Shown here in pieces: positions 11,540-22,907 of a stretch of 64,000 bases of DNA. Location of the stretch: the NCBI RefSeq assembly GCF_040183065.1, contig NC_091128.1, positions 174,578,244 through 174,642,243 of the forward strand, read 5' to 3'. Every line of letters begins with the position of its first letter. The stretch's first letter is position 1. Source of the DNA: Periplaneta americana (Eukaryota; Arthropoda; Insecta; Blattodea; Blattidae). The translations under genes and the position numbers were made by a program. The notes under the pieces were generated by a model. The model ran no database searches, was not told the origin of the DNA, and saw only the letters and a list, made by a program, of their open reading frames with translations.

Positions 11540-12208
11540 AATAGTAATATGCGTTACAAGAGCGGTATGTTGAAGTTTTCATGTTCGAGGAAAAGTTTGA
11601 AAAAGCGAAACGTAGTTGAGCTTTTTTAATTTCCGAGAATTGAAAGAAAACATACCGCTCGTGTATCGTACATTATTTTGTGCGAAGATCGTTTATTACA
11701 TACCTGAAAGAGGAATTTCTAATTAGTTGCAATGAAATCTCCATCTTGGTTTCTGTTCAATGACGGCAAATTTGCAAAACAAAAATATCTATCTTCAACA
11801 TTGTTGCTTTAAAATGTTTTCTGTGTTTACTATACTCCAGCAGGCCGTGATATACGTCAGTCTTTTTTTTCCCCCCAGTCTATAAATGCGAACTTAAAAC
11901 AAACGGTAAGGCTATGTAATGATTTAGAGTTAATTTAATTTTTGCAAATATTTTAAAACAATAATTAACAGTGCAATTTAGGTGAAATTGCAGTGGTAAG
12001 TTTCCAATTTCGAATTATTACTATATTGAAAGTCTCTAAAAATAATATGTTAAAAGCCTAAAGCAGTAAAATCTATATGTCACTTAAGCGGTAAGAAGAG
12101 GGAAATTGTTATGTGTGTTAGGTTGGGAATACTGAATGTGGAATTTGAGACTTTCCTCGGATTGGTTTTGTGCGGAAACCAAGCAAATACGCACGATCTC
12201 GCACAAAA
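11540..12208. repeat. Dispersed repeat R, copy 2
   Basis: Second copy of the 6461-7268 repeat, same orientation, lacking an internal segment of about 100 bp. The hairpin arms gagcggtatgtt and aacataccgct are kept. Confidence 0.7.
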
Positions 12209-12715
12209 TGGTTTTAATGTCTCAGAAGTGTTATGTTCGCGTGGTTATTGTTTACGATATTTTCTTTCTCTCTGGTCTAGCCTGAAGAAAAATGATGTTA
12301 CCAAGACCTGACAATACTAATTCCACTTCCTGGTAGATAAAATTGATATTGTTAGTGAATTTTTATTAAAAATCTCGCTATGGGAACAGACAACAGTGTG
12401 TTAAAGAGCGTGTCTGATTGCGTGGGTATTGGGTCAGGGCTGAGGGGAGGGGAGGGCAGTGTCCCCTTGCATGTGTCCTATGGCATGGTTTAGATATCTT
12501 CAACAGTCGTGGGAAGGGAACTTCTGTCCCTGAAAAATGGATTCTGCAAGTTATTAGAGAGCTTGATTTGTTATATAACCTTGTAAACATAATATTAGAA
12601 GTCATGGGCTTTGTGAAATGCTAATCCAGCTTTGAATTCAGAGATATTCCCCAGAAATTCGGGGAAAATTTTATTGTAGTGGACAAAAATTAAACCATAT
12701 AAAACCAGTTGCGTA

Positions 12716-14645
12716 TCTATACTAATAATAAATCTGTAGCCGAAATTTTTCTGGTAATTTTCGATTTTCCAAAAATAATTGGTCCTGAAACCGAAAATCG
12801 CTTTTTTGAAATTTTTGTTTGTATGTCTGTCTGTCTGTCTGTATGTTTGTTACCTTTTTACGCGATAATGGCTGAACGGATTTCGATGAAAATTGGAATA
12901 TAAATTAAGTTCGTTGTAACTTAGATTTTAGGCTATATGGCATTCAAAATACATTATTTAAAGGGGGGGTTATAAGGGGGCCTGAATTAAATAAATCAAA
13001 ATATCTCGCTTATTATTGATTTTTGTGGAAAATGTTACATAACAAAAGTTTCTTTAAAAATAATTTCCGATAAGTTTTATTCCTTGAAAAATTTTAATAG
13101 GACTGATATTTAATGAGATAAATGAGTTTTTAAAATAACTGCCATCTAAGGCCATGTAGGCCCAATTGTATAAATCTCCCTGACTAAAGATCAACTTTGA
13201 TCGAAGATCGAAAAGTGAACCGAGTTCAGACACTTCTTCTATTGTATAAAACTTTCCTGCGATCAAATTACCTTGGTTCAAATGAAATCTAAGTTCACGT
13301 GAAAAGGATTTGGCAACATCGCATAAACAGGTGAAAAACGTGATGCGCGGACAGGTTTGTTCAGTGTTGCCAATCTAGCGACTTCAACTCTTTTTCAACA
13401 ACAATTTCTTTTAACTTTTATATTGCTTAAATAGGAATTTAGCGACCTTTTTAGCACCCCATAGTGACAAAATTTAATCTTTCTTTGTCGATAATGAGAA
13501 ATCTAGCGACTTTACAACTACTTTTTGACGACTTTCCGTAAACTCTGTTGGAGACACTGGTTTTTTGTGCAATGTAAATAATGGCGGACAATAAGAAGAA
13601 GGTTACTGTTCTCCGAGTTGTTATCATGTTATGGTGTTTGATACTGCTAAACATAATAAAGCTTTATAAAACGACAATTTTCGTTTAGTAATACAGTTAA
13701 TTGAAAATTTATGAATGTACCTATCATATCCGTTAATAATTAATGGTTGTTATAAACATAATATAATTATAGGTTATGTTATTTGATACTGCTGAACACG
13801 ATAGAGCCTTATAAAATATAAGATTGTTTGTGTATTAAGGCAAGAAATTGAAAGAAATATATATAAATGTACCTATCATATCTATTAATATTAATAATAA
13901 TGGATATTTTATTTGCACAATCTGTCACTCGTATATTTCAAACAGAAAAGAAATAACTGAACTTGGATCATCTAACTTAATCGGAGAAATTTCTTCAGTC
14001 AAAGTTGACTTTAGTTTGAGACAAATTAATCTCAGATTAGACTTTATACAACACAAAATTCCAAGTTCAGCTGAAACAAGGATCAATTTAACCTCTGATC
14101 TAAGATTAAATGGTTTATACAATCGGGCCGTAATGAATTAAAAAACAAATGACTTCGTCTATAAGGGGCCTTGGACAGCAACAATCGAAAGCTATGAAAG
14201 ATAGCCTACAGATAATGTTTCTGTGTTTGTGTGAAGTAATATCGGAAGCTAAATTAACCGATTTGTATAATTAATTATTAATTCACCATTGGAAAGTGTA
14301 GTTTCTCTAGATGGACATAATGCTATAATGTTATTACAGTAACTTCTGAGTGAATCGAGGACAGGTAAGATTAAAATAGCTTCTTATGCACAGAAAACTT
14401 GATAGGCTATTCTGTACATTCGTTTCCTGTATTTCCTAAAATAATTTTTATGACCAAATTAGTGGTCTCTGGATCAAAATGATCGCATTTTAATTATTTA
14501 AATACAATTTAAATTAAGTAACATATTAAACGATTTATCCTTCTATCAAACACGAATCTTCCCTGGATCAAATGTCCTATTTTAATTATGTAATTACTTT
14601 ATATTTATTTCTAACGGGTGCAGCGGAGCGCACGGGTACGGCTAG
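12716..14645 (+). mobile_element. Helitron-like non-autonomous element, copy 1, containing a TIR element
   Basis: It begins TCTATACTAATAATAAATC after an A and ends gggtacggCTAG before a T, matching the TC...CTRR ends and A-T target of Helitrons; a GC-rich segment (gtgcagcggagcgcacggg) precedes the end. The interior includes a tgtctgtctgtctg microsatellite and gctgaacggatttcgatg. A second copy is at 49504-50685. No Rep/helicase coding is present. A 971-bp TIR element (13159-14129) is inserted in it; without it the Helitron is about 0.96 kb. Confidence 0.75.
13159..14129. mobile_element. TIR element M1 copy 1 (PIF/Harbinger-like MITE), 3-bp duplication
   Basis: It begins GGCCCAATTGTATAAA and ends TTTATACAATCGGGCC (one mismatch between the inverted ends), flanked by gta on both sides (13156-13158 and 14130-14132). 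The related Helitron copy at 49.9 kb has an uninterrupted tgtaatg, which is the empty site. A nearly identical 972-bp copy lies at 52134-53105 flanked by taa. A 3-bp duplication with GGCCC ends fits PIF/Harbinger, though gta is not the usual TWA. The small open frame near its right end (97 codons here) reads into the terminal repeat and is unlikely to be a protein. Confidence 0.82.
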
Positions 14646-14895
14646 TACTAAATAAATATGTCCCTAAGATCATTTTAATTTGATTCTAATCTATAGAACG
14701 AGTCAATAACTATATCTATTTTATGTTAAACAGCTATTCATAGATATTTCGCTAGCCCGGGCTACGAGCGTGCTAAACAGGATTCATATCATATATCATA
14801 TCGCTGACACTGGTTTATGAATACGAAAAACGTTAGTTCGCTGATCATCCACCGAAAGCCCGCGCTAAGAATGTCTATGAATATGGCCCATAAAT
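14646..14895. other. Short unassigned spacer
   Basis: AT-rich DNA between the Helitron end and the next LINE; nothing recognised. Confidence 0.4.
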
Positions 14896-16084
14896 ACTTA
14901 CTTACAAATGGCTCTTAGAGAACCCGGAGGTTCATTGCCGCTCTCACATAAGCCCGCCATCGGTCCCTATCCTGAGCAAGATTAATCCATTCTCTATCAT
15001 CATAGCCTATCCCACCTCCCTTAAATCCATTTTAATATTATCCTCCCATCTAGGTCTCGACCTCCCCAAACGTCTTGTTCCCTCCGGTCTCCCAACTAAT
15101 ACTCTATATGCATTTCTGGATTCGCCCATACGTGCTACATGCCCTGTCCATCTCAAACGTCTGGAAAAAAAATGTTATGTTTTATTTAACGACGCTCGCA
15201 ACTGCAGAGGTTATATCAGCGTCGCCGATGTGCCGGAATTTTGTCCCTCAGGAGTTCTTTTACATGCCAGTAAATCTACTGACATGAGCCTGTCGCATTT
15301 AAGCACACTTAAATGCCATCGACCTAGCCCTGGATCGAACCCGCAACCTTGGGCATAGAAGGCCAGCGCTATACCAACTCGCCAACCAGGTCGACTCAAA
15401 CGTCTGGATTTAATGTTCCTAATTATGTCAGGTGAAGAATATAATGCGTACAGTTCTGCGTTGTGTAACTTTCTCCATTCTCCTGTAACTTCAAAACTCT
15501 TAGCCCCAAATAGCTTTTTTTCTAAGAACCTTATTCTCAAACACCCTTAATCTCTGTTCCTTTCTCAAAGTGAGAGTCCATGTTTCACAACCATACAGAA
15601 CAACCGGTAATATAACTGTTTTATAAATTCTAACTTTCAGATTTTTTGATAGCAGACTAGATGACAAAATCTTAACCGAATAATAACAGGCATTTCCCAT
15701 ATTTATTCTGCGTTTAATTTCCTCCCGAGTGTAATTTATATTTGTTACTGTTGCTCCAAGATATTTTAATTTTTCCACGTCTTCGAAGGATAAATCTCGT
15801 TTCCATTTCGCACAATATTCTGGTCACGAGACATAATCATGTAGGTACTTTGTCTTTTCGGGATTTACTTCCAAACCTATCGCATTTCCGTGTTTTCCCT
15901 AATCGTTTGTGGATTTTCTCTTAATATATTCACGTCATCCGCATAGACAAGCAGCTGATGTAACCCGTTCAATTCCAAACCCTCTCTGTTATCCTGAACT
16001 TTCCTAATGGCATACTCTAGAGCAAAGTGAAAAAATAAAGGTGATAGTGCATTTCTTTGCTTTAGCCCGCAGTGAATTGGAAGA
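14896..16084 (-). mobile_element. LINE family A, minus strand, interrupted by a SINE
   Basis: Read on the minus strand, it runs from gatgctcttccaattcactg (the RT segment [11 protein letters not shown]) to the (TAAG)n tail at 14896. It covers part of the RT core through the C-terminal region, but frameshifts (for example in the RKIFGAK segment near 15515) and losses near 15800 make it a pseudogene. A SINE is inserted at 15165-15394. Its 5' end abuts the long (ATT)n tract. Confidence 0.88.
15165..15394 (-). mobile_element. tRNA-derived SINE (family 2) inserted in a LINE, perfect 13-bp duplication
   Basis: On the minus strand it starts gtcgacctggttggcgag, with an A box (gttggtatagcgctgg) and a B box (ggttcgatcc), and ends in a T-rich tail after aaataaaacataac. 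The target duplication ctcaaacgtctgg is exact at 15152-15164 and 15395-15407. Length is 230 bp. Partial relatives lie at 24718-24910 and 21416-21471. Confidence 0.93.
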
Positions 16085-16090
16085 GCATCA

Positions 16091-16130
<40 letters not shown>

Positions 16131-16233
16131 GTTATTATTATTATTGTTATTATTATTATTATTATTGTTATTATTATTATTGTTATTATTATTGTTATTA
16201 TTATTATTATTGTTATTATTATTATTATTATTA

Positions 16234-16294
<61 letters not shown>
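16091..16294 (+). repeat. (ATT)n microsatellite, about 200 bp, with GTT interruptions
   Basis: Long trinucleotide array at the 5' end of the LINE. Open frames of poly-Ile, poly-Leu or poly-Asn across it are artefacts. Confidence 0.97.
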
Positions 16295-16659
16295 GGAGAC
16301 ATTTAAAGGTCGATATGTGATTTTCCTCCCATCCATTCAATACGGAACAGATTATCATGGGTGAAATGCGCCATCTTCCAGACATGAGCAATACCCAACC
16401 CAAATACGCGGAGTTTCCTATTAGGTCAATTTAACGAACACCTTCACATGAAGTTGCGAAAAATGGCACTCTCCTGCTGTGAAGCACATACTCACGAGCT
16501 GACCTTACATTTTGTTCTGAGTTGTGAATACAGTAGGCCATGACTGTATCCCATGCGAACTGAAGGCCTCCGCGTCCGAAGGCTTTCTCTTTCTGTCTTG
16601 CGGAAACAGAAGTCAGCGTTATTGGATCGGTCGTGCATTCCCGTTCATTCTCTAATCGT

Positions 16660-16885
16660 TATTTCCTCATTACAGCTACCGGAGATAGGAGTGAGATCCT
16701 GTTCCGGGTTGCACTCGGACAGGGTTCGGTTCCCGCTTGGGATGATTGCTAGATTGGGCTTTTTCCCCAATTACAAGGCAAATCTTGGCATCATCTGACC
16801 AAATACCATCTCGTTGTAACCAATTTCATCGACGCTAAAATAAACTCTTAGTTGATACAGCGTCGTTAAATAAAACCGATTGAAA
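16660..16885 (+). mobile_element. Degenerate SINE-like sequence
   Basis: A B-box-like gggttcggttccc is followed by a body and by tacagcgtcgttaaataaaac, the same type of 3' end (gcgtcgttaaataaaac) as family 2 SINEs. The A-box part is weak. No target duplication was found. Confidence 0.5.
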
Positions 16886-16939
16886 TTAATAAGTTAAAAT
16901 TTTACAACAAAGATCATCGTAATGTGGGCTTAAACATTC

Positions 16940-18923
16940 ATTAAGAGGTTAGGTACAGCTTACAGCAGTAAAATTTTTGGAAATATTCAACTTTTTTTTT
17001 CTCCATTACTGTATCTTGTACAATAATAGAAATTGGTATGTGTAAAACACTGCCCTTCTGCTATATGAAAATAGTACATTATGCAACGAGCCTATAATGG
17101 TAGTAATTAAGACGCGAGCTTCATCATTTTCATACGAGCGTCTTAATTACCATTATAGGCAAGTTTCATTTATGCTCGACTATATTTCTAACTTGAAATT
17201 ATTCATAAGTATTCATGTTATTCTTATCTGACTGGGGAGCGGAAGTGACCTTGTGCAATATCTCGTAAATTGTGAGATGTGCGCAGACGCGAAAGTATTG
17301 ATTTTTTCCGAGGAACAAATATCACTGACCTTGATATAATCTAGAGAGTAAAATGAACATTAATCTTGATATAACCTGGAAATTGATTTAGACATTGAAA
17401 AACGAGATAACAAATTGAATTTATTTGAATATTATTTACAATTAACGCTAGTTATTATAGTAACAGAACATAACCTTCTGCGACAGTATTGGATTTCCAG
17501 CCTCCGTGACGTTTCGCTAGTTGTCTTTCGATTGCATATCCGAGAATAATCTATACTTGCGCTTTCATATTGCTTTCTGATTGGTGGAAAACCTGAACTT
17601 TAATGAATAGGTGTACTTTAATGAGGTCCATTAAAGGGCTGCTACCAGGTGTACAATTACTACATTTCGGCATGGTCGAGCATAAAAATATTTATGCTCG
17701 ACCATGCCGAAATGTAGTAATTATACATCTGGTAGCAGACCTTTAATACATGTCATTAAAGTACACCTACTCATTAAAGCTCAGGTCTTTCAGCCAATGA
17801 CGACTCAGGTTACAACTGTTCAGCCAATGACAGGTCAGCTTTCTACCGTTATAAAGCCGCAAGTATCGATTATTCTCGGATATGCAATCGAAAGAGAATT
17901 AGCGAAAAGTCACGGACGCTGGAAATCCAATACTGTCGCAGAAGGTTATGTTCTGTTATTATAATAATTAGCGTTAATTGTAAATAATATTCAAATAAAT
18001 TCAATTTGTCATCTCGTTTTTCAATGTCTAATTTAATTTCAGTGTTATCTCTGTAGGTTCTTATGGCCTAGCAAGGTCAATGTGGACATCTGTTCCTCGG
18101 AAAAAATCAATACTTTCGCGTCTGCGCACATCTCACAACATACGGGACATTGGTCAAGGTCAGATACAAAGAAAATTAATAATATCAAGTTAGAAATATG
18201 GTCGAGCATAAAAAGTCGTATGAAACTCGCCTATAATGGTAATTAAGAAGCTCGTATGAAAATTATGAAACTCGCTTGGGCTCGTTTCATAAATATCCAT
18301 ACTCGCTTCTTAATTACCTTCATTATAGGCACGTTGCATAATGTGCTATTTTACGATTATAATTTTTTTTTTTTTCAAAATTCAAAATAGTAGCAGTTTA
18401 CTATGCAGTGATGAAGCGTTTCCCTCGTAATTCATAAACTTGTTAACTTTTTCATGTTCTCTTTTATTTTATTGCTGAAACTCATGTTTACAATATCATG
18501 CTCTTTCAACTATATTCCTTAATAAATAATATTTGTTTTTATTTTGTGTTAGAAGAAAATACTGATATTTGACCATTTCTTAAACGAATTTATTTTTTAT
18601 CAATCTGTCAAAGGTAGAGAAGTGATCCTGCATCATATTGTAGATATGACATTCATAAATACACACAAAAATTTTGATCACAGAATGTTGGATAGTTTTT
18701 TTTTATGTGGGAAACGCTTCATCACTGCACAGTGAACTGAATTTAAAAAAAAATGTAAATATTTTTTTTGAAATCGTAAAAATATTTTTTTTTTTTCATA
18801 TCGCAGAAGGACAGTGTTTTACACATACTAATTTTCATTATTGTACAAGAGACAGTAATGGAGAAAAAAAATGTTGCATATTTCCAAAATTTTACTGCTG
18901 TGAGCTGTACCTAACCCCTTAAG
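16940..18923. mobile_element. Inverted-repeat element X with a palindromic element nested in its left arm
   Basis: Outer arms 16940-17067 and about 18796-18923 are inverted copies (ggttaggtacagct, cagcagtaaaat, gtgtaaaacactg). The inner parts of the arms also pair: cagtgatgaagcgtttccc near 18409-18427 against gggaaacgcttcatcactg near 18709. The 1.29-kb palindrome at 17068-18352 lies inside the left arm, so X was originally about 700 bp. Sequence like its left flank (16905-16945) recurs at 20454-20495. Confidence 0.7.
17068..18352. mobile_element. 1.29-kb near-perfect palindromic (foldback) element P
   Basis: The left arm 17068-17686 and the right arm 17691-18352 are inverted copies around a 4-base centre (aata at 17687-17690). 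The outer ends read agtacattatgcaacg at the left and the near inverse at the right; the inner ends read tggtcgagcataaa/tttatgctcgacca. Each arm also has shorter inverted motifs (cgtatgaaa, taattaccattatagg). No real coding capacity; the 17704-17964 frame is a shadow. A single arm is found at 54282-54731. Confidence 0.85.
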
Positions 18924-18925
18924 AG

Positions 18926-19468
18926 CGGTACCTATGAAACAGTAACAGAGAGAGAGAGAGAAAAACTCTTCCGGCCTTAATTAAGGATGACCACGAGGAT
19001 CCGGAAATGAATAGCAAACAAATACAATTAATTAAATATGAATAGTGTTATAAAAATAAAATGTAATAATTAAGCACCATTGATTATCAATTGTCAAATA
19101 AAATCTTAGAAGATGACTAAATTATACTGACTATTACACTCTTACTACGTCATACTACTTTTGACCAATAAAACGGTACGAAAGGATGTATTTCGACCAA
19201 TCATGGCTGCTTATCGCACAATTTTATCGCGTCCCTAGCATTTGTTTAATTTTATCGCGTCCCTAGCATTTGTTTCTTTGTTTGCCAACATTTGAAACTG
19301 CGCTGGTCTGGACGTCAAAAATATATATACAATTACAAACCACTCCAGTCGATGCACAGCAGTTTCAAATATGACTCGCATTGGCATTCAAGAACAAGAA
19401 TTAATAAAAATCACTGATCATACCTATCCATCTTCTGAAATCCGATTTACAAATAAATGAAGAGCACC
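18926..19468. other. Unassigned DNA with a short direct duplication
   Basis: It holds a (GA)n run near 18948 and two direct copies of aattttatcgcgtccctag with catttgttt between about 19219 and 19276. No gene recognised. Confidence 0.5.
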
Positions 19469-19782
19469 ATTCGTAAATCCTGAATAGGTTGAATATACCA
19501 TGTAGGCCTAAATCAACGAGTTCCACTTCTATTACGCACACGTCCAATATAACATCAATTGAACCACCAACCACATTCAAATTTGAAAATTGTACATTTA
19601 ATAATTATTCCTTTTAAAATTATTCATTCGGAAATCCTGAATAAGTTGAATACACCATGTAGGCCTAAATCAACGAGTTCCACTTCTATTACGCACACGT
19701 CCAATATAATATCAATTGAATCACCAACCACATTCAGATTTGAAAATTGTACATTCAATAATTATTCCTTTTAAAATTATTC
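19469..19782. repeat. Tandem duplication of a 157-bp unit
   Basis: Units start at 19469 and 19626 and contain accatgtaggcctaaatcaa and gttccacttctattacgcac. They differ at only a few positions. No function visible. Confidence 0.9.
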
Positions 19783-20711
19783 ATGTTTATTTTTATGTCG
19801 TCGTCGTTAATTAAAACTTTTCTAACACTTGTGTATATTAGTTAGGTTATGTTATAGCTTCTGCTATATGATATTATGGATAGTCACGTATCAGAGATTG
19901 TTTAATATTAAGATTTATTGAAAATCATCTGTCAAGTGACGTTGATTACTGGGATTCGGATAATTGAAGTGGAATGCAACTGTCTTAATAAAAATGAAAT
20001 TGAATCAACAAAGCCTTCTTGACTAGTAACCGTCTACAGAGTTCAATGAAGATTCCATAGTTGGCACAACTGCCATCTAGCGTAATGGTGCAATAATACA
20101 TTTGAAGACAGGTTTATTTTCGTAAGTCAATTAGTATTTTATTGTACTTTGTTACTTATAATCTTTATATACTTTCTTCTAATCGTGTAATAGTCAATTA
20201 AATCCCACTCGAGTTTTGATTTTCTCTAGCTAAATCAAAACCTCTAGTGAGATTACTGTTGATAAAAAAAAGATTTTATTTAAAATTAGCATATCCTTAA
20301 TTAAGGCCTTCTGAGTGTTATAAATGAAATTGTACAATCTGCAGGGAATCTTTGAGAATTTGCGAGATGATTTTTTGAATTTCAAAAGATGATATTGATA
20401 ATTGTTTTAAAAAATGATATGTAAATTTTGGTAAAGAACTCCGAGCACCAAAAAATAAAGATTATTGTAATATAGGCTTAAACATTTCGTTAAGAGTAGT
20501 GCTGGTGAATCAGTAACATTTTTAGTTAAACGTTTACAGCAAAGGCTATGTTTATTCTTTTGTAATACACAACACAGCCCCGTCCTTGATGCGGGAGTAG
20601 TCTTACATCGTACATCACCACCCGCCACTACAAGTCATTTGGCTCATTGCGCAAATTCCGTAGTCACTTAATCTCCAAAGAGTAATGGCAAGATTCCGGT
20701 CTCTAGTTATA
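19783..20711. other. Unassigned AT-rich DNA
   Basis: A stretch at 20454-20495 resembles the left flank of element X. No gene or RNA recognised. Confidence 0.4.
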
Positions 20712-21924
20712 CCACAGTCTAGTATATACAGTCACGAAGCTCAATACTTACTAAATATGCAAACATAGACAGTTGAAATATGCATCCATAGATAGTTGCT
20801 AAGCACCAGGATCGCTATTATCGCCTCAGCACAGACCCTTTCCCCAGCAGACGATAAAATGTATTGTACTTTCGATATCGTATTCTTTTGAAAAAATTAA
20901 CACCTTCCTTCCACTATTGAAATACGAAATACATAAGGTTTATATATTATTTTCGTAAAGCATATATTATATTTTATAAATTCACCTTCCTGGATCTTTC
21001 GGAAGAAGGATAACTCTTGACCTATTTTCTTACAATATTTATAGTACCATAAACGTCTCCTTGTCCCATATTATTATTCAAATCATTGTATTTGAGCCAT
21101 TTACAGTTATTACAACCGATAACGAACATTTCACAGTTTACACAACTTTTCACAACAATGCGAAATACGGCACAGTCAATGCCTTTTCGATCTAGACCAG
21201 GCCGTAATGTTTGTTCGGGTTTTCTATTTCAGTGTATGGAGCTCAATGAAATATTATATTATAACTTTATTGCGTACCATTGCTAAATTTTATTTAGTAT
21301 AATGTGTCCATGCAGTGGCAGGACATTGGAGACCACTAAAATTAGACAGAAAGGGGCAACTGGTACAGTAAACATAACCTATAATAATTTCAACATATCT
21401 AAATATTCGTACGGGGAGCGGCGCTGATATAACCTCTGCAGTTGCGGGAGTCGTTAAATTAAAACATAACACATTTATCCGTGCGGTGCAACTGAAAATT
21501 ACTGAATCGTGCATAAATAAATGTACAAGAATTTTACAGTATTTAATCGAAATAAAGGCCGGTATTACACATACAAACAACGTAATTTTCACACCAAAAA
21601 TAATATTACACCTTAACTCGCAAGGAATTATGTCTTAAGTGTCTCTTAATCATTGTTTTAAATTTTATTAATGCAATTACACTACATTTTAGAGAAATAT
21701 ATGTTACTCTTTATACATTCCAATTAATTTATATGGTTGAAACGCCGCCCTTCGTGATCGGGTTAAGCGAGTCACATGGTCTGCCTTACGGCCTATATTA
21801 GATCACGATGGCAGTGACACAGTCTATTGTTCCTAGTACTCACAGCGCTCCAAGCGGCTAGCAACTATCGCGAGAAATGCAAAAAATCATCCCAAGCTTC
21901 GTGACTGTATATAGTAGACTGTGG
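20712..21924. mobile_element. Inverted-repeat DNA element, complete copy 2
   Basis: It begins CCACAGTCTAGTATATACAG and ends with the near inverse (CTGTATATAGTAGACTGTGG); the match continues into tcacgaagct. ttata flanks both ends (20707-20711 and 21925-21929), so the duplication is 5 bp, or 6 if one terminal C is not counted. No transposase. It carries a fragment of SINE family 2 near 21416-21471. The partial copy at 1-1021 is a relative. Confidence 0.72.
21416..21471 (-). mobile_element. 3' fragment of SINE family 2
   Basis: gcgctgatataacctctgca followed by gttgcgggagtcg and aaaacataac matches the 3' part of the SINE at 15165-15394 with a few changes. It has no tRNA-like head. Confidence 0.8.
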
Positions 21925-21929
21925 TTATA

Positions 21930-22895
21930 ATATGAAGCTTAGCAACCCAATCTTCGATAGTCATGGGATGAAATACGTTGCAGCTGAAAAAAATCGGGGT
22001 AGGCTGTATCGGATACACAGCCGCAAGCTTTTTGCGTCAATCCGTCGCTGATAGAATTGTTGTTAAGGTTAACGTCAGCAGTGACAACATCTTCTTTTCA
22101 GATTCCCCCAAATCCCTGATATCTTCCCTGTGTTGGGAGTAGCCATCTTTTATACACTGATAGTAAACATGTCGTTTGCTATAGTTGCGTGGTTCCCACT
22201 ATAATAATTATTTTCTCTATTGATGCTGCTACTGCTGCTAGTATTGAACATCGTTTTACTTAAAATAAATTATTTCCCCTAAAATCCACAACAATATTCA
22301 ATAGCCTCAATTATATTATGGCCCAACTATTGCAACAATAAACTGTCAACTTCCTATGACATACTAAACATGAGATATCAGAATTTTATGACAATTTTAC
22401 AAATATGTAGAATTGTCAACAAATGAATGGACACTTTTCTGTTTCATAAAATGGAATACTGTATGTCAGAAAAGTCTTGACAAATTGTAAAATTTTGCCC
22501 GTCATGGTAAAACTTTTATGAAAAAGGAATCTGACAAATTGTAGAGTCGTCATTTGTTACTTTCAGAATGACACAACTTATTTACAATTGTCAAGTTTTA
22601 TGAAATACGCCCCTGGTGGGAAACAATTGACGATCGGCGCAAATAGCTGAATGTCAGTTTTAAAATACTTTTCGCACGCTACCATATGAATCAACTTTTA
22701 ACACGCTTGCGTAAAGTTAAAATGTCTACTTTTATGAATAGCTGTCTAAGAAATGTATTTTAATTTGTGTAACATTCCTGTTCTTATCTTATTGAATTAA
22801 AACTTTTATAGTAACAGACATTCATTGTGACGTTTTTGCTGAAAATATTTTTGAATATCAGAGTTCTTGTAAAATTATTTTAAAATGTAAATTGT
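21930..22895. other. Unassigned AT-rich DNA
   Basis: No gene, RNA or repeat recognised with confidence. Confidence 0.4.
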
Positions 22896-22907
22896 AGTAC
22901 GAAGATA

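Noticed and set aside
13848..14141. 97-codon frame in element M1
   Set aside because: Although present in both copies it runs into the terminal repeat and shows no domain; the copies are too alike for conservation to mean much.
16041..16403. Frames of about 80-113 codons with poly-Ile, poly-Leu or poly-Asn
   Set aside because: They are translations of the (ATT)n microsatellite.
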